DNA of 64,000 nt from Candidatus Woykebacteria bacterium RBG_13_40_15 (GCA_001816655.1 MHCP01000015.1:1-64000); one strand, 5' to 3'; positions 32,470 to 42,100 are shown, counted from the stretch's first letter. Notes: a model not told the origin generated them from the letters alone. Numbers and translations: made by a program.

Positions 32470-34284
32470 ATGACATTTAATATTTTTGGAAAAAAACAAA
32501 AAACACAACCAGAAAATCCCAATCTACAAAGTACCCGAGACAAAACCGCGAGATTCCTTGGTACTGGAATGGTTGATGTAAAGGATGTTATTGCACCAGC
32601 AGCAATACAGGTCGAGTTTGATCATGTAAAAATCGGCGAAACATATTTTAGAACCCTTTTAGTTGCTGGTTACCCCAGATTTATAGGAGCTAACTGGCTT
32701 GCCCCTTTAATCAACTTTGATCACACTCTTGATCTTTCCTTTTTCTACTACCCTGTAGAAACCAGGGGTATTTTAAGCGATCTGAGACGTAAAATAGCAG
32801 AAATGGAAGCAACAATCGAATCTGATTTGGAATCTGGTAGGGTCCTTGATCCAGCCATTAGGGCCTCCCTTGAAGATGCCCAAGAGTTGCAGGAGCAGCT
32901 GGCTACTGGAATTGAAAGGTTTTTTCAGTTTTCCTTTTATATCAAAATACCCGCAAATAGTTTGGAGGAATTAAATAAAATAACGCGGGAGGTGGAAGCT
33001 GTTGCTGGATCCTTGTTGATAATAACTAAACACGCAAGCTTGCAACAAGAGCAGGGATTTCAAAATACCTTACCTTACTTTTCCGACAAATTATTCTCAA
33101 TTAGAAACATGGATACAATAAGTCTTGCCACAACCTTCCCCTTTACAAGTTCCGAATTAACGGCAGACGAGGGTGTCCTCTACGGAATAAATGAGCATAA
33201 TGGATCCCTAGTTATTTTTGACCGTTTCTCGCTAGAAAATGCTAACAGTGTTGTTTTTGCAAAATCGGGAGCAGGAAAAAGCTATCTAGTTAAGTTGGAG
33301 GCTTTGCGCTCTTTAATGTTTGGTACCGAAATAATCATCATCGACCCTGAAGATGAGTACAAAGATCTAGCGGTGACCATCGGCGGTGAATATATAAAAT
33401 TCGCCCAAAATCAGCCGGCAAAAATTAACCCATTTGACCTTTCCGGAATCTATGAAGAAGGGGAGAATGAGCTTGGATTAAAGATCTTATCCCTTCACGC
33501 TCTTTTTCGAATAATGTTAGGGGAACTTACTCCTACCGAAGATGCCATTCTTGATCGGGCCTTAATAACTACTTATAAACTCAAGGGGGTTACTCCAGAT
33601 CCTGCAACACAAACTAAAGAACCTCCAATTTTGGCCGATTTATACAATGTGCTGCAGAATATGGCGGAGTCTTCAGCAAGGGAAATGGCGCAAAGGCTGG
33701 AAAAATTCATAAAAGGCTCGCTCTCTGGTATTTTTGACCAGCCTAGTACAGTTAACTTGTCCAACTCATTCACAGTTTTCTCCATTAGAGAGCTCGAAGA
33801 CGAGCTGCGTCCTATTGCTATGTTCATTGTCCTTGATCATATCTGGACTAAGATTAAGAGGGATAGAAAAAAGAGACTTCTTGTAGTGGACGAGGCTTGG
33901 TATTTAATGAAATACCAAGATTCTGCTTCATTTATGTATTCTATGGCAAAGAGGGCTCGTAAATACAACTTGGGGGTAACAACTATCACGCAGGATGTTG
34001 AGGATTTTTTGAACAGTGACTACGGTAAAGCAATTGTTACGAACTCTTCCATCCAAGTTTTGCTTAAGCAGAGCCCGGCTGCAATTGATAAAATTGTTGA
34101 AGTATTTTATTTATCGGCTGGTGAAAAAAATCTTTTACTTTCGTCAGATATTGGTGAGGGGCTGTTCTTTGTAGGCCCCAATCATGTAGCAATTAGGATC
34201 CAGGCGTCGCCTGATGAACACATGCTTTTAACACGCGGGCAGCAAACTCCCAAACCCACGGAAGAGCCGCCTAAGGCTCAATAA
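32470..34284 (+). CDS. virB4: VirB4-type secretion ATPase
   Basis: A 604-aa ATPase with Walker A AKSGAGKSYLV (about 269-279), Walker B RLLVVDEAWYLM (about 474-485) and the conserved TITQDVEDFL segment. VirB4 energises pilus assembly and transport at the inner membrane. No VirD4 coupling protein or relaxase is in the window, so whether DNA is transferred cannot be said. It overlaps the convergent recF by 14 bases. Confidence 0.92.
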   Translation: MTFNIFGKKQKTQPENPNLQSTRDKTARFLGTGMVDVKDVIAPAAIQVEFDHVKIGETYFRTLLVAGYPRFIGANWLAPLINFDHTLDLSFFYYPVETRGILSDLRRKIAEMEATIESDLESGRVLDPAIRASLEDAQELQEQLATGIERFFQFSFYIKIPANSLEELNKITREVEAVAGSLLIITKHASLQQEQGFQNTLPYFSDKLFSIRNMDTISLATTFPFTSSELTADEGVLYGINEHNGSLVIFDRFSLENANSVVFAKSGAGKSYLVKLEALRSLMFGTEIIIIDPEDEYKDLAVTIGGEYIKFAQNQPAKINPFDLSGIYEEGENELGLKILSLHALFRIMLGELTPTEDAILDRALITTYKLKGVTPDPATQTKEPPILADLYNVLQNMAESSAREMAQRLEKFIKGSLSGIFDQPSTVNLSNSFTVFSIRELEDELRPIAMFIVLDHIWTKIKRDRKKRLLVVDEAWYLMKYQDSASFMYSMAKRARKYNLGVTTITQDVEDFLNSDYGKAIVTNSSIQVLLKQSPAAIDKIVEVFYLSAGEKNLLLSSDIGEGLFFVGPNHVAIRIQASPDEHMLLTRGQQTPKPTEEPPKAQ

Positions 34285-35368
34285 TTTTTCCATCAACCAT
34301 ATTTAATACACGGGCCCGCTTTTTAAATTCCGCTGTTAGAAGATCGAGGCTCGTGGTCGTAATTAATATCTGGCGTGCGCTAATGTGAGTAAGGAGCAGC
34401 CCCCTGTTCTTTTCGTCAAGTTCGCTCGTAACATCGTCGAGAAGTATTACCGGAGGCTCGCCGAAAATTCGCGAAAAAAGCTGGGCTTGGGCAAGGTTCA
34501 ATAAAATTATGGCTTGGCGTTTTTCTGCTCTGGAACCAAAGGGGCCTAAATCTTTCTCCAAAATTGATTGTCCTAACTCTTCCTCTACAACTAGTTTGAG
34601 GTCGTCTCTGTGTGGGCCAAAAGTAGTCATTATTAACCGCCGTTCTACACCTCGTTTATTTTTAAGGGCTCGTAAGAACTCTTTCTTACTTAGTCCCTCA
34701 CTCTCTAGATTAATTGGGACCGTGTATTCAATACGAGCATTTTTTCCTATCGTTCCTTTTGAGATTTTATTTAGAATTCTATTTAAACTGCTTATTTCTT
34801 TTTCGCGCTCCTGCCAAAGTTTTATGCCGTACTTGGCAAGAAGCCTATCCCATGTTTCAAGTTGTTCCTCAGTCGCATTTCCACCGGAGATTTTGAGAAG
34901 CTTGTTCCGATTAATCAGGGTTTTATTGTAATTAATCAAATTGAAAAGGTAACCTCGATTTATTGTTGCGATTAATTTGTCCAGCCAAACCCTTCTAGCG
35001 GCTGGTGGCCCTCCAATTAGTTCTATTTCTCCTGGGTGAAAAAGGACTGTTGCTAGCCTGCCCAAAAGATAAGTAGCTGGCTTTGTTTTATTATTGATTA
35101 TTATCTTGGTTTCTCCCTCTCGGTAAAGGAATATACGAATACTACCCTTACTAGTCTCACCGAATATCTCAGCGTTACTCTCGTTCCAATTGATCGCCTC
35201 GCTTCTTGTTCCATGAAACGGTTTGCCATAAGAGAGCAAATAAACAGCCTCGATGAGGTTTGTTTTCCCCTGACCATTGCCTCCAACAACAATTGTTACT
35301 CCGCTACCCAATTGTAGGTCGGAAATATCTAGATTTCGGAAGTTTCTTATGGAAAGGGTTTTCAACAT
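34271..35368 (-). CDS. recF: DNA repair/replication protein RecF
   Basis: A 365-aa SMC-like ATPase with Walker A GGNGQGKTNLIEAVYLLSYG (about 29-48), a signature region and VILLDDVTSELDEKNR near residue 315. It loads RecA at gaps with RecOR. Its ATG lies one base before the dnaN stop region, so dnaA-dnaN-recF run in order on the minus strand as in many bacteria. Confidence 0.95.
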   Translation of the reverse strand: MLKTLSIRNFRNLDISDLQLGSGVTIVVGGNGQGKTNLIEAVYLLSYGKPFHGTRSEAINWNESNAEIFGETSKGSIRIFLYREGETKIIINNKTKPATYLLGRLATVLFHPGEIELIGGPPAARRVWLDKLIATINRGYLFNLINYNKTLINRNKLLKISGGNATEEQLETWDRLLAKYGIKLWQEREKEISSLNRILNKISKGTIGKNARIEYTVPINLESEGLSKKEFLRALKNKRGVERRLIMTTFGPHRDDLKLVVEEELGQSILEKDLGPFGSRAEKRQAIILLNLAQAQLFSRIFGEPPVILLDDVTSELDEKNRGLLLTHISARQILITTTSLDLLTAEFKKRARVLNMVDGKIIEP

Positions 35369-36469
35369 TTAACTTTGCGGGCGGACAGGCATGATTACAA
35401 AACTAAGATTCTTTTTGTCCCTGCCGCGGAAGATGGCAGCACTTGTACTTCCACTAAGGGACATCGTCATCTGCTCGTCCTTAATAGCGGAGAGGCTCTC
35501 GAGCAGAAACCGCGAATTGAAAGCCAGGGTCATTTTTTCGCCATCAATATTAGCGTGCATCTCTGTCTCGGCATCTCCCACTTGGCTGGTGGCTCCTGTT
35601 AATTTAAGCTTTCCTGCGCCAAGCTCAATCTTAACTACATTACCAACATCTCGGGCAAACAAGGCCCCCAATTTTACAGCATTTACCAGCGCTTTCGTGC
35701 TAACAGTCACTGTGGAGCAAAAGGCTGTTGGTATTATTTGTTCAAAACTTGGATAGGCTCCTTCTAGGAGTCTGCTTATAATAATTAGGTTTCTAGTCTC
35801 AATTTTTGCCTGGTTTTTTTCTTTGTCAACAGATAGTTGCACCGTCTCGTCTTCTTGGTCGGCAACGGCTTTGACGGTTTCCTGAAGGGCTCTTGATGGG
35901 ATTAATACCTCGAAATCACCAGAGCCTGTTATTTCATTTTTGCCTAGCCTGTAACCGTCCGTAGCGACAAAAACCAATTTACTAGCAGACCCTTTTATAA
36001 GTATCCCTGTTAGCACAGGGCGGCCTTCCTCAGCCGCCGCACAGAAAATAACCGAGGATACGGTATTTAAAAAGGTTTGCCTCTCCAATTCTAAGGTGGA
36101 CGCGGATTCAAATGTAGTAACTTTCGGAAACTCGCTTGGGTTTATTGTGGAAAGGGTTGCTTTGGAGTCGCCCGACTCTAGTAATACGCTATCCTTTACA
36201 GTTTTAATGGTGAGCTGCTCGTTTGTGGCGGCCTGACAAAAGTCAACCAAAAGTCTGGCAGGAACGGTAGTTTCTCCATTTTCCTCAATTTTTACACTCA
36301 TTTGTTTTATGATTGTTGTTTCTAAATTGGTTCCGGTTATTTTAAGCATGCCGGAGTTTGCTTCCAGTAAAAGATTTCCCAATACGGGTAAACTTAAACG
36401 TGTTGTTATTGCTTGTGAAACAAGAGACGCTGCCTTTAAAAGTGTTTCTCTGTTAGTGACTAACTTCAT
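35369..36469 (-). CDS. dnaN: DNA polymerase III beta subunit (sliding clamp)
   Basis: A 366-aa protein of standard clamp length with three similar domains: starts MKLVTNRETLLKAASLVSQA, GRPVLTGILIKG in the middle and an end of FVIMPVRPQS, matching the conserved VMPMR-L type end. It keeps DNA polymerase on the template. It lies between dnaA and recF. Confidence 0.96.
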   Translation of the reverse strand: MKLVTNRETLLKAASLVSQAITTRLSLPVLGNLLLEANSGMLKITGTNLETTIIKQMSVKIEENGETTVPARLLVDFCQAATNEQLTIKTVKDSVLLESGDSKATLSTINPSEFPKVTTFESASTLELERQTFLNTVSSVIFCAAAEEGRPVLTGILIKGSASKLVFVATDGYRLGKNEITGSGDFEVLIPSRALQETVKAVADQEDETVQLSVDKEKNQAKIETRNLIIISRLLEGAYPSFEQIIPTAFCSTVTVSTKALVNAVKLGALFARDVGNVVKIELGAGKLKLTGATSQVGDAETEMHANIDGEKMTLAFNSRFLLESLSAIKDEQMTMSLSGSTSAAIFRGRDKKNLSFVIMPVRPQS

Positions 36470-36553
36470 TTTTATTACTTAATATTAATAATAGTCGTAG
36501 TAATAGAGGCAGAAAAAAGTAAATTTTATACTACAACAAGCAGGGGAAAGGTT

Positions 36554-36562
36554 TGTGGAAAA
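36554..36562. promoter_or_regulatory. DnaA-box-like site between dnaA and dnaN
   Basis: TTTTCCACA on the minus strand differs from the DnaA box TTATCCACA at one base. Only one is seen in this gap. Confidence 0.35.
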
Positions 36563-36574
36563 ACGCAAAAGTTA

Positions 36575-37936
36575 TTAACCACCAAGGGCCTTATCCTTGA
36601 CCTCTGCAACTATTCTACCAATTTCCCCATCCTTTTCCACTAGGTTTTCCACCTTGCTGACAGAATAAATTACCGTGGTGTGGTCCCTACCCCCTAAAAG
36701 AGAGGCGATCTCGTTAAAAGAAAGCCCCACCTCAGTGCGTAGTAAGTACATTGCTACTTGCCGGGGAAAAACACACTCTTTGCCCCTTTTTACGCCCCGT
36801 AAGTCCGATAAACTAAGAGAGAAAAACCTAGCTATTTCGGCCAATATTTCTTCCGCGGAGGGCTTCTTTGGGGGATCCAAATTAATTGAGTTTTTTACGA
36901 GCTCCTCATTTATAGCTCGTCCAGTAAGCTTTGCAATAGCAAGCAACCGTAGTAATCCACCCTCCAAAGACCGAACGCTTGGGCCTAAACGCTCCGCCAT
37001 AAAGCGAATTGTGGGAAAATCTATTGAAGCCCCTTCCGAATGCGCCTTTGCCAGCAGAATTGCCTCTCTTAGTTCCAGGTCGGGGGTTTCTATCTTGACT
37101 ACCATACCACCAGAAAACCTGTTTCTCAACCGCTCATGTAGATTTGAAAGTTGTGCTGGATCACGATCGCAACAAAGAATAATCTGTTTACCACGACCGT
37201 GCAGATGATTAAAAGTGTGAAAAAATTCTTCTTGAGTGCTTTCTCTCCCAGCTATAAACTGAATATCATCAATAAGCAAGAGATCCACGGCCCGATATTT
37301 GGCCCGAAAATCTACAGTTTGCCGTTTTTGAATAGCTTCAATCATATCGTTGGTAAAAGTCTCGCTTGAGGAATAAATTACCCGGCTAGGGTTTCGGCGA
37401 AGAATTACTCCCTGGCCAATCGCCTGCAGGAGGTGGGTCTTTCCCACCCCAACCCCACCGTAGATTAAAAGCGGATTGTAACGCTCAAAGGGGGAGTCGA
37501 CAACGGCTTTGGCAACAGCGTAAGCAAGTTGATTAGATTGGCCGACGATAAAATCTGCGAACGAATATTTTGGATTTATATTGGAAACAACCAAGGACTC
37601 CTTGATTGTTGAGGAAGCAGCGTCCTCAAACAAAGGTATGGCCAGCTCCGGATTTTTCGGCTCCTTCACTTTTGGCGCCTCAAGCCCTTTTGCGGAAACC
37701 GTGAAGACTAAGGTCGCAGATGCCCCGGAGATACGCTCAACAATTTCCTTTATTTGCCCTAAGTATCGTTCTTCAATCCATGTTTTATTGTATGGGCTAG
37801 AGCAACCAATTTCCACAACACCGTCCTTGAGAGACAATACTCCAGTCTTGCCCTTAAACCAAGTTTGAAAGTTGGCGGCGGACAATGTTAATTGTAATTC
37901 AGTTAAAACCGATTCCCAAAGGGATTTTTCATCCAT
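36575..37936 (-). CDS. dnaA: Replication initiator DnaA
   Basis: A 453-aa initiator with all four domains: an N-terminal interaction domain, a linker, an AAA+ ATPase with Walker A GGVGVGKTHLL and Walker B LLLIDDIQFI, and a C-terminal HTH with SLLGGRDHTTVIYSVSKVE, the DnaA-box reader. It heads the dnaA-dnaN-recF set and is divergent from rpmH, the ancestral arrangement near oriC. Confidence 0.97.
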   Translation of the reverse strand: MDEKSLWESVLTELQLTLSAANFQTWFKGKTGVLSLKDGVVEIGCSSPYNKTWIEERYLGQIKEIVERISGASATLVFTVSAKGLEAPKVKEPKNPELAIPLFEDAASSTIKESLVVSNINPKYSFADFIVGQSNQLAYAVAKAVVDSPFERYNPLLIYGGVGVGKTHLLQAIGQGVILRRNPSRVIYSSSETFTNDMIEAIQKRQTVDFRAKYRAVDLLLIDDIQFIAGRESTQEEFFHTFNHLHGRGKQIILCCDRDPAQLSNLHERLRNRFSGGMVVKIETPDLELREAILLAKAHSEGASIDFPTIRFMAERLGPSVRSLEGGLLRLLAIAKLTGRAINEELVKNSINLDPPKKPSAEEILAEIARFFSLSLSDLRGVKRGKECVFPRQVAMYLLRTEVGLSFNEIASLLGGRDHTTVIYSVSKVENLVEKDGEIGRIVAEVKDKALGG

Positions 37937-38145
37937 AAGTGCGCATTAAATTAGGCAGGAGACATCAGGAAAAGCTAGCCCTCGAGATTAGGGGCCCTAC
38001 TATAATAGCAAGCGGGTTTAAGGAGCGGTCAAGATACTAAAAATATAGCAAACTAGATCGCCCACTTTTTATGAGGCTAAAAACTATTTTCGAATTGACA
38101 AACCGAGTTTGGGGCCATATACTCTAACAGAAAAATTGAGGACAA
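37937..38145. other. dnaA-rpmH intergenic region, candidate oriC
   Basis: Position between divergent dnaA and rpmH is that of many bacterial origins. There are AT-rich stretches (38035-38060, 38067-38095). I find no convincing TTATCCACA-type box here, so the origin call rests on synteny. A minus-strand TTGACC (near 38030) may be part of the dnaA promoter. Confidence 0.35.
38095..38123 (+). promoter_or_regulatory. Promoter TTGACA-N17-TATACT for rpmH operon
   Basis: Near-consensus -35 (38095-38100) and -10 (38118-38123) with 17-bp spacing. The RNA start is at about 38130, 16 nt before the rpmH ATG; TTGAGGAC lies between as a weak Shine-Dalgarno. Confidence 0.8.
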
Positions 38146-38283
38146 ATGCCTAAACGAACATATCAGCCAAAGAAATTAAAAAGAAAAAAGAAACACGGTT
38201 TCCTATCAAAGATGGCAAATAAAAGTGGTAGGTCAGTTATAAGTAAACGCCGCTTAAAGGGGCGTAGACGGCTCGCGATCTAA
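38146..38283 (+). CDS. rpmH: 50S ribosomal protein L34
   Basis: A 45-aa basic protein, MPKRTYQPKKLKRKKKHGFL, with KRRLKGRRRLAI at the end, the standard L34 form. It is slightly extended in the middle basic part. First gene of the rpmH-rnpA-yidD-yidC-jag operon. Confidence 0.96.
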   Translation: MPKRTYQPKKLKRKKKHGFLSKMANKSGRSVISKRRLKGRRRLAI

Positions 38284-38285
38284 TT

Positions 38286-38618
38286 ATGCTACCGGAAAAA
38301 TTTAGATTAAAGATAGGCCAGAGTAATTATCGTAATTGGGTTGGAAAAAAAGAAGTCTACACGCCACTTTTTAAATTGATTTATAGAAAAAAGGTAAGCC
38401 GGTCTGATACAAAAATTGGTTTCGTTGTCACTGGAAAAATTGGAAAAGCCACAAAGCGAAATAAAATTCGTAGATGGCTATCCGAAGTGGTTAAAGACAG
38501 CATCGAAAGATTCCCAAAAGGAACGGAAGCGGTATTTATAGTTTCAATACCAAAGGAAGAAATTACGTATGAAAAAATTGTTGACTGGGTCGATAAAATT
38601 TTACCAAGAATTTATTAG
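38286..38618 (+). CDS. rnpA: Ribonuclease P protein component
   Basis: A 110-aa basic protein. KIGFVVTGKIGKATKRNKIRRWLSEVV contains the RNR-type motif (KRNKIRR) that contacts the P RNA. It trims tRNA 5' ends. Overlaps yidD by 50 bases; starts 2 bases after rpmH. Confidence 0.92.
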   Translation: MLPEKFRLKIGQSNYRNWVGKKEVYTPLFKLIYRKKVSRSDTKIGFVVTGKIGKATKRNKIRRWLSEVVKDSIERFPKGTEAVFIVSIPKEEITYEKIVDWVDKILPRIY

Positions 38619-38793
38619 CCTATTTCTTAAACTAGGCTTCCCTGCAGGAAGATGTCGTTATAGGCCAACCTGTTCGGAATACACAAAGAGGGCAATTGAA
38701 AAATTCGGGCCATTAAGAGGAGTTGGCCTTGGCCTTAAACGGATTGTTAAATGCAACCCCTTTTCGGTCGGGGGGTTTGATCCCATACCATGA
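38569..38793 (+). CDS. yidD: Membrane protein insertion efficiency factor YidD
   Basis: A 74-aa protein with the YidD core: FYQEFISLFLKLGFPAGRCR, YRPTCSEYTKRAI and GLKRIVKCNPFSVGGFDPIP. It aids YidC-dependent insertion. It sits in the usual place between rnpA and yidC and overlaps both. Confidence 0.95.
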   Translation: MKKLLTGSIKFYQEFISLFLKLGFPAGRCRYRPTCSEYTKRAIEKFGPLRGVGLGLKRIVKCNPFSVGGFDPIP

Positions 38794-39518
38794 TTAATTT
38801 TTTTGTTGATATACTACTTGGTTTAAATAGGCTCCTTTTCAACAATCTTGGATTGACTATTATCGTTGTTGGTATTTTATCCAGAGCAGTCTTCCACCCA
38901 TTTATAATTTCCAGTCTAAGATACAACAAAGCTCTTCGCGATTTAAAACCACAATTAGATAGCATAAAGAAAAAGTACGGTAAAGATATTAGAAAGGTTT
39001 CGGAGGAGCAGTCCAAGCTTTTTCGAGCGTCTGGGGTACATCCCGCGGCCGGTGCAATAAGCTGTTTGAGTACCATAACTCAGATAGTCGTTTTTATTAT
39101 TTTGTACCAAGCTTTAATAAAAGTAATTTCCTCCGGGGTTCAGACGAGCTTCCTTTTATGGAATTTAGCCAACCCAGACGTTTATCATATTCAAGGCGTG
39201 CCGATTCCTATACCAGGGCTGTTAGTAATACTTTCAGCATTCGGAACTCTTATCCAATCACAAATGCTTACGCCAGAGACTAAGAAGGCCCCGCCTAAGA
39301 AGGGGGAAAAGGGGGATATCTCAGACGATTTAATGGCTTGGCAACAACAAACGATGTTTATATTCCCAATTATAATTTTGTTAATTGGACTCCGATTTCC
39401 TGCTGGGCTTGTTTTGTACTGGGCTATTAGCACTCTTTACGGTATAATTCAGCAGTATCAGGCAAGTGGCTTAGGAGGACTAAAATTATGGCTAGCAAGT
39501 CTACCGATAAAAAAATAG
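38790..39518 (+). CDS. yidC: Membrane insertase YidC
   Basis: A 242-aa short-type YidC/Oxa1 with five helices and no large periplasmic domain. Core segments: LGLTIIVVGILSRAVFHPF with the conserved Arg in the first core helix, a charged loop LRYNKALRDLKPQLDSIKKK, and FPIIILLIGLRFPAGLVLYW. It inserts membrane proteins, alone or with SecYEG. Confidence 0.94.
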   Translation: MINFFVDILLGLNRLLFNNLGLTIIVVGILSRAVFHPFIISSLRYNKALRDLKPQLDSIKKKYGKDIRKVSEEQSKLFRASGVHPAAGAISCLSTITQIVVFIILYQALIKVISSGVQTSFLLWNLANPDVYHIQGVPIPIPGLLVILSAFGTLIQSQMLTPETKKAPPKKGEKGDISDDLMAWQQQTMFIFPIIILLIGLRFPAGLVLYWAISTLYGIIQQYQASGLGGLKLWLASLPIKK

Positions 39519-39967
39519 AAAAGGAAGCCAAGGAAATTTGTTTAAAGACGCTTTCCTTACTTGGGTTTGATTTAACTCCAAAGATAACAAAAGAAGAAGG
39601 AGCAATACACATCGATATAGAGGGGGAGGATCTTGGTTTATTGATCGGGCAGCACGGATCTAACCTCGAGAGTCTCCAACTTTTAATTGGAATTGCAATT
39701 AATAAGAAAGTATCCAGTGGGAAATGGATACCGGTTCTAATTGATGTTGGGGGGTGGCGTAAACAGCGGGAGGAAGCCATCAAGGCCTTAGTGGAAAGAG
39801 CAGCCGAGAAAGTTTCAATGGGCGACTCTAAAGCAGAACTTCCCCCCATGTCCCCCGCCCAAAGGAGAGTAGCGCACATTTTTGTTTCTGAACAAAAAGG
39901 GTATGTAAGTGAATCTGTTGGGGTAGGAGAGGATCGAAGAGTAGTTATAAGAAAAGAAAATGGCTGA
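39488..39967 (+). CDS. jag: KH/R3H RNA-binding protein Jag (KhpB)
   Basis: A 159-aa protein with a KH domain (IDIEGEDLGLLIGQHGSNLE, GxxG loop) and an R3H domain (PPMSPAQRRVAHIFVSEQKG). Jag/KhpB binds RNA and affects cell elongation in other bacteria. It lacks the N-terminal Jag-N domain. Overlaps yidC by 31 bases. Confidence 0.92.
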   Translation: MASKSTDKKIEKEAKEICLKTLSLLGFDLTPKITKEEGAIHIDIEGEDLGLLIGQHGSNLESLQLLIGIAINKKVSSGKWIPVLIDVGGWRKQREEAIKALVERAAEKVSMGDSKAELPPMSPAQRRVAHIFVSEQKGYVSESVGVGEDRRVVIRKENG

Positions 39968-40406
39968 AAATAATAGAAGCTTAAAGGTTTTTTGTGATGG
40001 CGGGGCGCGAGGAAACCCCGGCCCTGGAGCAGCAGCATGTATAATAACCGATCCTGCGGGGAAAAAGCGTTTTTTATGCGGGAAATATTTAAGTTGGGCT
40101 ACCAACAACCAGGCAGAATACGGGGCGGTAAGACTAGCCCTAAAGGTAATAAAAGAAAACTATAAAAAACGCGTAGATGTAAACTTTTTCTTGGATTCAG
40201 ACTTAGTCGTTAATCAATTATCCGGATTATTTAAAGTTAAAAACGCGGCCTTGAGGAGTATTTTATTTGAAATAAGGACGATGGAAGTTTCCCTAGGAAA
40301 GGTTTATTATAAACGTGTTCCAAGAGAAGAAAACGAGGAAGCAGATCGGCTAGTAAATAAGGTTATTGATGAAAAGAAAGATTTGAGGGAGACTGCTTCT
40401 ATTTAA
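39960..40406 (+). CDS. Ribonuclease HI-like protein
   Basis: A 148-aa protein with KVFCDGGARGNPGPGAAAC, NNQAEYGAVRLAL, FFLDSDLVVNQL and ENEEADRLVN: the D-E-D-D metal ligands of RNase HI are all in place. It removes RNA from RNA-DNA hybrids. It overlaps jag by 8 bases at the end of the yidC operon. Confidence 0.88.
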   Translation: MAENNRSLKVFCDGGARGNPGPGAAACIITDPAGKKRFLCGKYLSWATNNQAEYGAVRLALKVIKENYKKRVDVNFFLDSDLVVNQLSGLFKVKNAALRSILFEIRTMEVSLGKVYYKRVPREENEEADRLVNKVIDEKKDLRETASI

Positions 40407-40408
40407 AA

Positions 40409-42043
40409 ATGGAAACTGCCACGGAAGGACAAAAACTAGAGTTTAAAAATTTTGAAAACAAGCCGACGGCCTTAGTAGCTGGTGGTGCAGGCTTTTTAGG
40501 ATCATATCTCTGTGAGGCTTTAATCGCTCAGGGCTTCAACGTACTTTGTGTTGATAATTTAGCACGAAGTTCAAAAAAGAATATTGAAAAGCTTCTCTCC
40601 TTTCCCAACTTCTTTTTTTGGGAAGAGGACATAAACCGAGCTGGTTTTACAATCTCACCTAATGTCAAAATAACCCATATTTTTCACCTTGCAAGCGTTG
40701 AGGAATACCTGTCCTCAAATAACCTTTCCCTAGAAACTTTATTGGTTAATTCCATCGGGACAAAAAATCTGCTGGACGTAGCTGTTCAAAAAAAAGCAAA
40801 ATTTATTTTTGTTTCTTCGTCGGAAGTCTTCCGTGGAGCCTTTTCTCAAAAGAACCTATCAATTTACTTTGGAAAGGAAGCTGGTACAACACACCTTACT
40901 TTCGGAGAGGCGAAAAGGTTTTCCGAAACCCTAGCCGCCGAGTATTTCAATAAATTCGACCTCCCCGTAGTTATAGTTCGAATTAAAGATCCTTACGGGC
41001 CTAAAATGAATCTGTCCTCAGACAATATAGTGTCAAAGTCTATTAGCCAGGCAATTAAAGGAAAGATTGAGATAATAGGAGATGGTTTAAGAGTAGCTAA
41101 TCCTACCTTTGTTACCGATATAATTTTCGGGATCGTAAAGGCGGCGATTAAGGGCGAGAAGGGAGAGATCTTTAATTTAATTAGTCGAGAAAGATGTACA
41201 GAACGAGCCCTCGCGGAGCATTTAAAAAAGCTTTTTGGCGGGGTAGAAGTTGTTTATAAAGAGCAGAAAGAATTAGATCTGCCAGAGTCTCCCCTGATTT
41301 TAGACGATGCTCAAGGAAAGCTAAATTGGGATCCAAAGGTCCCGTTGGACGATGGGCTTGTTCAAACAGTTAATTTTTATAAGGTGGGGGGTACCGAAAA
41401 TAAGGAAGAAAAGAATGTACCGAGTAACCCAATAGTCCCCCCAGTAGAGTTAACTGGGAAAAAAGGATTTGACAAAAACTTTTTAAGGAATTTATTTTTA
41501 GGTGCTATTTTGGTGCTGTTTTTATGGGCAACAGCCGTTCCAATTATAACTTCAGCAGCAAGCTACTATTTAGGTAATAAAAATTTCAATAGTGCCCTGG
41601 AAGAACTTAAGCAGGATAAAACCGATAATGCAGTAGCTCACGCCGAAAAAGCTGAAAATTTCTACAAACGTAGTCAGGAATCCTTGCAAAATATCTCTTG
41701 GCTTCTAACCGCGACCAATTTAAAAGGGACCTTACAGCAAACGAGCAATTACCTTTTCCTAGCGGAGACCCTTTCTAGAGCAGTAAATTTCGAAAGTAAA
41801 AGCATAGGCAATATTAACGATGCCTCTAGCGCAGACGGTGAAAAGCTAAAAGAAGATTTAAAAAAAGCCATAGAAAACATCACAGAGGCAGACAAAAATA
41901 TTGATGTAGCATCCACAATAAGTATTGATGCAAGAAAACTGCCAGCCTTCTTGAATAAAGACTATCAAACGCTTCAGGAAAAAAGGCAGACACTGGAAAG
42001 CCTTTCTGAAACAATTAACTCAAATTTAGAAAGCACACAGTGA
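40409..42043 (+). CDS. NAD-dependent epimerase-like domain fused to membrane coiled-coil (partial DUF4012-like)
   Basis: A 544-aa fusion. Residues 15-330 are an extended short-chain dehydrogenase with the nucleotide-binding VAGGAGFLGSYL. At the active site the YxxxK motif reads FGEAK, so the catalytic Tyr is Phe and epimerase action is doubtful. A helix (about 367-393) and a coiled coil follow; the latter resembles the start of DUF4012 proteins (AEKAENFYKRSQESLQ), but the main DUF4012 domain is absent. Perhaps sugar-nucleotide binding in envelope assembly. Starts 2 bases after the RNase H gene. Confidence 0.7.
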   Translation: METATEGQKLEFKNFENKPTALVAGGAGFLGSYLCEALIAQGFNVLCVDNLARSSKKNIEKLLSFPNFFFWEEDINRAGFTISPNVKITHIFHLASVEEYLSSNNLSLETLLVNSIGTKNLLDVAVQKKAKFIFVSSSEVFRGAFSQKNLSIYFGKEAGTTHLTFGEAKRFSETLAAEYFNKFDLPVVIVRIKDPYGPKMNLSSDNIVSKSISQAIKGKIEIIGDGLRVANPTFVTDIIFGIVKAAIKGEKGEIFNLISRERCTERALAEHLKKLFGGVEVVYKEQKELDLPESPLILDDAQGKLNWDPKVPLDDGLVQTVNFYKVGGTENKEEKNVPSNPIVPPVELTGKKGFDKNFLRNLFLGAILVLFLWATAVPIITSAASYYLGNKNFNSALEELKQDKTDNAVAHAEKAENFYKRSQESLQNISWLLTATNLKGTLQQTSNYLFLAETLSRAVNFESKSIGNINDASSADGEKLKEDLKKAIENITEADKNIDVASTISIDARKLPAFLNKDYQTLQEKRQTLESLSETINSNLESTQ

Positions 42044-42100
42044 ATTAGGAGTCTAGTGGCTCCTTGCGTAAGAACAAGCCTTTTGTTAAACTAACCCCCG

